From Rhodanobacteraceae bacterium (GTDB taxonomy: Bacteria > Pseudomonadota > Gammaproteobacteria > Xanthomonadales > SZUA-5): a stretch of 29,997 nt of DNA. The notes under the pieces were generated by a model. That model did no database searches. It worked only from the letters and a program-made list of their open reading frames with translations, and was not told the DNA's origin. Within the stretch, counting starts at the first letter, position 1. Each line of letters begins with the position of its first letter. The translations under genes were made by a program, and so were the position numbers. This document shows positions 24,385 to 29,997 of the stretch, piece by piece. The stretch lies in assembly GCA_016717705.1 (NCBI GenBank), contig JADKFD010000063.1, positions 1 through 29,997 on the forward strand, given 5' to 3'.

Positions 24385-26516
24385 ATCGCTGCCTGGCCTG
24401 GGCTTCGACAGACGATCCGGATCGCCGACTCGCAGTCGGCGCTGTTGACCTTCGTGGCGTGAAGAGCGCCGAGTTGAGCCTGCTCCGACCGCACCGGAAT
24501 CGGTCGTCGTGTTTGTTCGAGCCATGCACGCAAGCTCGGGCTGGCCGGATCGGGCGGCGGCCCATCGAGGTGCTCGTGCAGCGCTTGCTCCAACAGGAAC
24601 AACCAGGCCTCGCGCGCCAGCGGCTCGTCGAGGTCGTGGCCGCCATCGGCCTCAACGTGCAGTTGCACCGATTTGCCCAGGCTGCGCAGCGTCGCCGCGT
24701 AGTGGGTGACGCTGCGGATGGCGACGCGTTCGTCGCGGCCGCCGGCGTAGAGCACGACGGGTCGGCGCAGCAGTTCGACGTTGGCCAGCGGTGATTGCGC
24801 GGCCAGCCGAGCCCTAACCTCGTCATCTTCAGGGTCGACCGAGAGCAGGCGGAAGCGTGTCGCCAGTGGCGTACCGCGTTGGTCGGCAAGATCGCTTTGG
24901 GTGACCGCCCAACGCAAGGCCCAGCCGAAGTCGGTCGGCGGCACGCCGGCGATGGCGACGCGGTAGAGCTCGGGCTGGAAAGTCACGCCCTGCAGCGCCG
25001 CATAGCCGCCGAATGAAGCGCCCTGGATCGCCACGCGCGCGCGATCGCCGATGCCGTTGTCGAGCACATACCGGGTGCCCTCGACGATGTCCTGCTGCAC
25101 CCGACCATTGCCGAAGTCGCCATTGGCGGCCATCAGATAGTCGCGGCCGAGGCCGGTCGAGCCGCGGAAATTGGGCTCGAACACGGCGTAGCCGCGATTG
25201 GCAAGGAACTGGGTGATTGCCGCGTAGCCCGGCAAACTCGCCGTCCACGGTCCGCCATGCACGCTGACCACCAGTGGCAAGCTGCGTGGATCACGACCGG
25301 GCGGAAGGCTCAGAAAACCGTGCAGGCGCATGCCGTCGGATGCGGTCCAGGTGATCGGCCACTTGCGCGCCAGTTGCGCCGGGTCTGGCGCTTGCGGGCC
25401 CGCGTCGTTTTCCAGGATTTGGCGCAGTTCGCCGCTGTGCGGATCGAAGACGTGCCACAGCGGTTGCGGCAAGCGGCTGTCGCGCTCGGCGACCAGCCAG
25501 AAAGCGTCCGCGCCATGCCCGACCTGGATATCCAGATCGCGGTCGGGCAGCCGTGCCTGCAATCCCGCGAGATTCCGCGTCGCCTCGGCGCTCAGACCAT
25601 GCACCTGCGGGACGCTGCCTCGGTAAGCCGCCAGCAGCGGCTCGCCGCTGACCGGATCGGCGACGACGCGGTCGAGGTCGGCCTCCTGGCGCGGGTCGAG
25701 GTGCAGCACCACCGATTCCCCGTCGCTGCCGAGACGCTGCAAGGCGCTGAGGTTGCTGCCGCGATCCGAGTTCATCCACAGGGCGTGATCGGGTCCGGTC
25801 ACGCCAATGAATTGGCAGCGTTCGAGCTGCACGCAACGCGCGACCTCGATCGGCGTGCCGCCCGGACGCAGCCGCAAGATCGTGTGGCGCTCGGCTTCGA
25901 TGCGTCGCAGGTAGAGCACGCTGCCATCAGCGGAAAGCGCGGCGTCACCGAGCGGCAGCGTGTCGCTGTGCAACACGGTCTGGGCGCCATCGGCATCGAT
26001 GCGCAGCAATCGCGACCACGGTTTCGCCGCGCCGGGCAGGCTTTGCTCCAGCACCAGCAGAGCGGCCGGCTGACTCGGATCGATGCCGACCACTTCGTGA
26101 AGCACGCGCTGACCGAGCCGGGCGATACGACCGGAGCCGGTCTGACCATCAACCTTGAACACCGACAGTTGATCCGCAGACACCAGGAACAGGCGCTGGC
26201 TGTCGCGTGACCAGAGCAGGCTGTCCGCATCCACTTTGGGTAATACCCGGCGCGGCGTCGGCTCGTCGAGTGGCTGCAACCACAAGCCTCGCTGGCCATT
26301 GAGCTCGCGCAGGAACGCCACCTGGCGGCCATCGGGCGCCAGGCGGACTTCGCGCAAGCTGGATTGCCCGAGAAAGGCTTCCCTTGGCAATGTAGCCGCT
26401 TGCGGCTGCGATGACTGCGCCGCACGAATCGCCGCCAGCGGGTCACCGCGCGCCGCGCACGACATGAAGACCAGCGCGGCGGCCAGCAGCAGTTTGATCG
26501 AATCAACTCCAGGCAT
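24285..26516 (-). CDS. S9 family prolyl-oligopeptidase-type serine peptidase
   Basis: This 743-residue exported peptidase has a signal peptide (about 1-23; LLLAAALVFMSCAARG). AGGG seven bases before ATG supports the start. Residues about 30-375 form a beta-propeller (APDGRQVAFL, WSRDSQRLFLV, SADGSVLYL). The C-terminal alpha/beta-hydrolase has S501 (GASFGGYA), D595 (GGRDERV) and H627 (GGHDLDEP). The C-terminus past residue about 665 (PIPVRSEQAQ onward, low in similarity to the family) is an atypical tail that extends 100 bases into the convergent permease gene, so the original stop may have been lost. Substrates are presumably small peptides. Confidence 0.88.
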   Translation of the reverse strand: MPGVDSIKLLLAAALVFMSCAARGDPLAAIRAAQSSQPQAATLPREAFLGQSSLREVRLAPDGRQVAFLRELNGQRGLWLQPLDEPTPRRVLPKVDADSLLWSRDSQRLFLVSADQLSVFKVDGQTGSGRIARLGQRVLHEVVGIDPSQPAALLVLEQSLPGAAKPWSRLLRIDADGAQTVLHSDTLPLGDAALSADGSVLYLRRIEAERHTILRLRPGGTPIEVARCVQLERCQFIGVTGPDHALWMNSDRGSNLSALQRLGSDGESVVLHLDPRQEADLDRVVADPVSGEPLLAAYRGSVPQVHGLSAEATRNLAGLQARLPDRDLDIQVGHGADAFWLVAERDSRLPQPLWHVFDPHSGELRQILENDAGPQAPDPAQLARKWPITWTASDGMRLHGFLSLPPGRDPRSLPLVVSVHGGPWTASLPGYAAITQFLANRGYAVFEPNFRGSTGLGRDYLMAANGDFGNGRVQQDIVEGTRYVLDNGIGDRARVAIQGASFGGYAALQGVTFQPELYRVAIAGVPPTDFGWALRWAVTQSDLADQRGTPLATRFRLLSVDPEDDEVRARLAAQSPLANVELLRRPVVLYAGGRDERVAIRSVTHYAATLRSLGKSVQLHVEADGGHDLDEPLAREAWLFLLEQALHEHLDGPPPDPASPSLRAWLEQTRRPIPVRSEQAQLGALHATKVNSADCESAIRIVCRSPGQAAIYNWSRRRCNNQPTGTHSARNTSAGPVSLTGEA

Positions 26517-26567
26517 TTTCGGCCCTACAAGGTCAGATGCGAGCGACTGGCTCGGGCATTGGAAACA

Positions 26568-28685
26568 TCAAGGCGAGCAGCGTCGATTGGTCATTGCGAG
26601 TTCTCCGGATTCATCAAGAACTGCACAGGTGCCGTGAACCTCCGGGCCGGGCTGTCGCCAGGCTCGGCAGTGGGCGAGGCTGGTACGCGGACACCCGGCG
26701 CTTGCGCGTCGCGCCAACAGCCGAGGGCGCCGGCGCGAACGCCTCTTGGCACACCCCATCACGCGCGCGCCGGGCCGCGCCAAGGCAGCAACAGCCGCGC
26801 AGCGGCGCAAGACCCTTGGGCTTCGGCAGCGCGCGCCGGACCGCTGGCAACGGCACGTCGTTGCTCGCAAATTCAGCGCCCTGTCGCCAGCCATCTCCAT
26901 CACCGGCGCATCGCGATCCGCATGCAGCAGCCTTAGCGCGATCAGCGCCGGCAGGCCAACCGCACCGCAGGCCGCCACCCACAGCCAGCGCCGGGGACCT
27001 TGCAGGCCCTGACGGGCGCTGAGCCACAACGCCGCCAGCAGCGAGGCCAGCATCAATGCGGCGGCCAGCAGTTGCATCGACGCCGGGCGCGGCGCGGGAT
27101 CGCGCACTCGCAGCGGTGCGGGATCGGCGAACAGATTGGCCAGTACGCGCCGCGATGCATGCATTGCCGGCGACAGCCACCAGTCGTAATGGCGCAGCCA
27201 CAGCGGAAAATCCGGGCTCAGCTCACGTCGCGCGACGGGCTCGATGCGACCGGCGCCATCGACCATGAGCAGCTGCTGGTAGCTGTCGCCCGGCCCGTCG
27301 ATGCCGCCACGCCCGTAGACCAGCGACAGCAGGTGGCCATCGAGCAATTCGATCAGATCGACGCGATCGAGGCTGCCGATCGCGCCCGGCAAGGGCACGC
27401 GGACGCGAGGTGCCAGCACGTCTTGCGCATTGGCGAGGCTGCGCGCGTCATAGAAGTACAGCGCCTGGTCGCTGAGTACGCTCATCGACTCGCCGGCAGG
27501 CGTCGGCAATGCGGCGAGCGTCTCACCGGGCGGCAACGCGATGCGCGTGTGGATCTGCCTGGTCTCGCTGTCATAGGCATAAACCGCGTGCGCCGTTGCC
27601 AGCGCGCTGCGACCGAGCGGCAGCGGAGGCAGATCGAATGCGGCGTGATCGCCGCCGACGCCGAGCACGCCATCGCGGCTGCCGTCGGCCAGCGCAACGC
27701 CGTGGAAGCGCAGGTCGTCGTGACTGAAGATGTAGCGCGTGCGGCGAGTGTCGTCATCGAACTCCATCGGCATCGGGTTGGTCAGCTGCTGACGCGCGGC
27801 GAACTCCTCGATCTGTACCTGGGTGCCATGGACTTCGGACAATCGGACCTGCTCCCGCCACAGCGCCGCGTCCGCATGCGTTGCGAGGTCGAGGCCGGCC
27901 AGCAACAGATCGGCGCCGTCGGCTCGACTGGCCTCGACATAGCCGCCGGCCGGCGGCGTGCTGTTGAGCGGGTGCGTGCCGAACAGCATCCACCCGGTCT
28001 GGTACACCAGTGTCAATGCCGCCAGGAACATCCAGATGCCGAACTGCATCGGCAGCGCGAGCAACAATTCGCCCAGCGCACGCCGTGGCGGCGCGCAAAG
28101 ATCGGGCTTGAACACGCAAGCCAGCAGCGCGGCAAGCCAGGCCAATACCATGGCCTGCAATACCAGGACCCAGATACCGCTGGCATCGCTGATCATCAGC
28201 ACGATCAGCAGCACCACGGGAAATACCGCACTCTTGCGCGGCGCCAGCATCACGCAGGCGGCGGCGAGATAGCTGGCGCAGGCGATCGCCCATGCCGCAA
28301 TCGGCAAGCCCCAATGGCGCAGGTCGACGACCCGCGCGGTCAGCGCCGACTGCGCGGCAATCACCAGCAGCAAGGGCAGCAGTACGGCGATCGCCAGCAG
28401 CGCCATGGCAGCGCCGGCCAATGCCTGGGCCACCTCAATGTGCGGGATCGGCCGGTGCAGCAGGTTCAGCCAGGTGTTCGGCTTGCGATAGCCACCCATC
28501 TGGTACAGGCCGAGCAGCAGGCCGACCAGCCCATACACCGCAGCCACCACCTGGTAGACGAACAGCGGCTGCTGCAGCGGATCGACCATGCGCGCGAAGA
28601 AGCCGAGCACCGCCAGGTGCGCCAGCAGCGCCAGCAAGGCCCAGGCGCGAAAGCGCAGCAGTTCGGCAATGAAGAGATTGCTCAC
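26568..28685 (-). CDS. ABC transporter permease with large extracytoplasmic insert; C-terminus possibly altered
   Basis: This protein has 705 residues from the GTG at 28685, supported by AAGGA six bases upstream. About six membrane segments fall in the first 235 residues (from LLALLAHLAVLGFFARM), then a soluble region (about 240-560) with short repeated strands (AVYAYDSETRQIHTRIALP, ALYFYDARSLANAQDVLAP) that resembles a propeller-like domain, and two further segments (near 555-600: LLAAALMLASLLAALWL, WLWVAACGAVGLPALIAL). After about residue 597 the protein turns Arg/Cys-rich, unlike the rest, while another frame of the same DNA becomes coding-like (see 26614-26890). A frameshift or insertion is suspected. 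It follows the ATPase gene by 19 bases and forms a GntR-ATPase-permease operon, as in YtrABC. Confidence 0.75.
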   Translation of the reverse strand: MSNLFIAELLRFRAWALLALLAHLAVLGFFARMVDPLQQPLFVYQVVAAVYGLVGLLLGLYQMGGYRKPNTWLNLLHRPIPHIEVAQALAGAAMALLAIAVLLPLLLVIAAQSALTARVVDLRHWGLPIAAWAIACASYLAAACVMLAPRKSAVFPVVLLIVLMISDASGIWVLVLQAMVLAWLAALLACVFKPDLCAPPRRALGELLLALPMQFGIWMFLAALTLVYQTGWMLFGTHPLNSTPPAGGYVEASRADGADLLLAGLDLATHADAALWREQVRLSEVHGTQVQIEEFAARQQLTNPMPMEFDDDTRRTRYIFSHDDLRFHGVALADGSRDGVLGVGGDHAAFDLPPLPLGRSALATAHAVYAYDSETRQIHTRIALPPGETLAALPTPAGESMSVLSDQALYFYDARSLANAQDVLAPRVRVPLPGAIGSLDRVDLIELLDGHLLSLVYGRGGIDGPGDSYQQLLMVDGAGRIEPVARRELSPDFPLWLRHYDWWLSPAMHASRRVLANLFADPAPLRVRDPAPRPASMQLLAAALMLASLLAALWLSARQGLQGPRRWLWVAACGAVGLPALIALRLLHADRDAPVMEMAGDRALNLRATTCRCQRSGARCRSPRVLRRCAAVAALARPGARVMGCAKRRSRRRPRLLARRASAGCPRTSLAHCRAWRQPGPEVHGTCAVLDESGELAMTNRRCSP
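26614..26890 (-). other. segment with coding-like alternative frame at the permease end
   Basis: Read in the other frame, the stretch codes for about 90 residues (EFASNDVPLPAVRRALPKPK and later AFAPAPSAVGATRKRRVSAY) with strongly GC-rich third positions. The permease frame over the same DNA is Arg/Cys-rich. It has the look of sequence that I vaguely recall recurring in other proteobacterial genomes, but I cannot confirm that. It may be a dispersed repeat or a remnant of another gene fused to the permease. Confidence 0.35.
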
Positions 28686-28704
28686 GATGAGTCCTTGCGT
28701 TGGT

Positions 28705-29613
28705 TCAGGCGGCGAGCGGCGCGGCGTGGTTCTTGGCCAGAAAACCGTTGACCGCACGGTCCAGGCTCACCGGCATGCTGCGCGTCGAGCGCGCGCCGCT
28801 GGCGCGCAGGAACTCGCCAAAGTCCTCGTCCTGATCGAGCACCAGGTAGTGATGCAGACCGTCGATGCGCTGCACCTGCAGCAGACCGGGAACACTCGCC
28901 GGCAGCGGCCCCTGGAACGGGATATCGGCGATCCAGTGGCTGACCCGGGCGCAAAACTCGTCGGGCGCCGACATGTTCTTCAACTGGCCGCGCTCGAGGA
29001 TGATCAGGTTCTCGGCGACGCGCTCGACTTCGTCCATCTGGTGCGAGCAATAGATCACCGTGCAGGTGTCGCTGGCATTGCCGTACAGCAGCGATTCCAG
29101 GAAGGCGCGCTTGGCGACCACGTCCAGGCCCAGCGTCGGCTCGTCCAGCACCAGCAGTTCCGGGCTCTGCGCCAGCGCCAGGGCCAGATTGAAGCCGGCG
29201 CGCTCGCCGCGCGACAACTGGCTGACTTTCTGCTCGGTGCGCACCTGGTAGTGGCCGATCACGCCATCGAAGGCCTGCTGGTTCCAGCGCGGATAGTGCC
29301 GTCGCTGCATCGCGATGACCGCGGACACGCGCATCCACGACGGCAGCGTGTGTTCCTCGTTGACGAAGCCGATGCGGCCGCGGTCCTGCGGCGTGAGCGC
29401 TCTGCAATCGCGCCCCAGGATGCGTGCGCTGCCGCTGGTCGGCGGCAGGAAACCGAGCAAGATGCGGAACAGGGTCGACTTGCCCGCGCCGTTCGCACCG
29501 ACGATGGCGTGGATGGCGCCACGCGCGATGCAAAGGTCCAGATGATCCAGTGCCAGCGTGTTTCCGTAGCGCTTGCTGAGCTGGACGGTTTCGATGACGG
29601 CGTCGTTGTTCAT
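28705..29613 (-). CDS. ABC transporter ATP-binding protein
   Basis: This 302-residue protein has Walker A GANGAGKST (39-47), signature LSRGE (133-137; normally LSGGQ), Walker B LLVLDEP (153-159) and switch His in CSHQMDEV. The Q-loop position reads NEEHTLPSWM, without the usual Gln. The C-terminal 80 residues extend past the ATPase core. ATG at 29613 has GAGGA seven bases upstream. The preceding GntR stop overlaps this start (ATGA), so the two are translationally coupled. Together with the permease it is an exporter or sensor of the YtrB/BcrA type, probably for a cell-wall-active peptide or lipid. Confidence 0.9.
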   Translation of the reverse strand: MNNDAVIETVQLSKRYGNTLALDHLDLCIARGAIHAIVGANGAGKSTLFRILLGFLPPTSGSARILGRDCRALTPQDRGRIGFVNEEHTLPSWMRVSAVIAMQRRHYPRWNQQAFDGVIGHYQVRTEQKVSQLSRGERAGFNLALALAQSPELLVLDEPTLGLDVVAKRAFLESLLYGNASDTCTVIYCSHQMDEVERVAENLIILERGQLKNMSAPDEFCARVSHWIADIPFQGPLPASVPGLLQVQRIDGLHHYLVLDQDEDFGEFLRASGARSTRSMPVSLDRAVNGFLAKNHAAPLAA

Positions 29614-29997
29614 GCGCTTTTCCTCAGATCCAGTGCGCGGAACTCCGCGGCCAAGCGGGACAGCACTTCGTCGCCGGAAATGCCCAGCGCAATCGCCTCA
29701 TGCACCAGACGTTGCAGCGCCTCATCCAGCCGCCGTTCGCGCTCGGCATCGCTCAGCCGCTGCCGTGGCGGCGCGACATACAGCCCCAGACCCTGGCGCG
29801 CCTCCAGCCAGCCCTCGGCAACCAGTTCGGCGTAGGCCTTGGCCACGGTGTTCGGGTTGATCGTCAACTGCTGCGCCAGACCGCGCACACTCGGCAGTTG
29901 CGATCCGACTTTGATCTCGCCGGTGGCAATCTGCATGCGCACGCCATCGACGATCTGCTTGCTGATCGCACGTGGATCGCCGGTGGCGATCTGGATC
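29610..29997 (-). CDS. GntR-family transcriptional regulator, YtrA type (5' end outside window)
   Basis: The frame is open to the window edge, so the first few residues are missing. Visible residues include IQIATGDPRAISKQIVDGVR, then QIATGEIKVGSQLPSVRGLAQQL with the winged-helix DNA-binding residues NPNTVAKAYAELVAEGWLEARQGLGLYV. The short helical C-terminus (about 60 residues) lacks a large ligand-binding domain, as in the YtrA subgroup, which controls adjacent ABC transporter genes. Its stop overlaps the ATPase start by 4 bases. It is likely the repressor of this operon, with a binding site upstream of the window end. Confidence 0.88.
   Translation of the reverse strand, partial: IQIATGDPRAISKQIVDGVRMQIATGEIKVGSQLPSVRGLAQQLTINPNTVAKAYAELVAEGWLEARQGLGLYVAPPRQRLSDAERERRLDEALQRLVHEAIALGISGDEVLSRLAAEFRALDLRKSA

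Overview
The window looks like a piece of a high-GC gammaproteobacterial chromosome, most likely order Lysobacterales (Xanthomonadales; a Rhodanobacteraceae- or Lysobacter-like relative). This is inferred from the gene families present (DUF2333, UPF0149 with a SEC-C zinc tail, a short secreted protein of a type I associate with xanthomonads, DUF885 lipoprotein, orphan T2SF protein) and from the many palindromic intergenic repeats built on GTAGGAGCG or GTGGGAGCG ends, which are common in that order. No rRNA, tRNA, CRISPR array, phage module or replication origin was seen.

Layout. 1-1340: the 3' part of an IS110-family element. It holds a transposase cut by the window start and about 325 bases of non-coding 3' end with stable hairpins, a good candidate for the element's guide (bridge/seeker) RNA. 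A long palindrome (1343-1420) lies immediately beyond. 1441-5989 (minus): an exported beta-propeller/amidohydrolase and an exported metallo-beta-lactamase-fold hydrolase; the 265 bases between them (4735-4999) show no convincing gene. 6211-6996 (plus): a UPF0149/SEC-C protein. 7113-14114 (minus): DUF2333 membrane protein, a frameshifted DUF523 gene, an aspartyl/asparaginyl hydroxylase-type 2-oxoglutarate oxygenase, a HAD-IB phosphatase paired with a 166-residue conserved-type protein, and a two-gene unit of an 802-residue secreted protein (papain-like N-terminal domain, proline linker, roughly 300-residue Asp/Glu tail) followed 19 bases later by a 197-residue secreted protein.

14341-18456 (plus): DUF885 zinc-peptidase-like lipoprotein, YihY/BrkB membrane protein and an orphan GspF-like T2SF protein, separated by elaborate palindromes. 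18732-21213 (minus): ABC exporter and Uma2-type nuclease. 21371-22015 (plus): SAM methyltransferase, followed by a REP-like array. 22229-22879 (minus): exported SOUL haem-binding protein. 23092-24384 (plus): APC amino-acid permease, whose 3' end overlaps tail-to-tail with a minus-strand S9 prolyl-oligopeptidase (24285-26516). 26568-29997 (minus): GntR regulator (YtrA type, running off the window), ABC ATPase and an unusual ABC permease with a large extracytoplasmic insert; start/stop overlaps mark this as one operon.

Most genes are single housekeeping or envelope functions rather than one pathway. The points most worth following are the possible IS110 guide RNA, the papain-like/poly-acidic secreted protein with its partner, the damaged genes (DUF523; permease tail) and the rich set of palindromic repeats.
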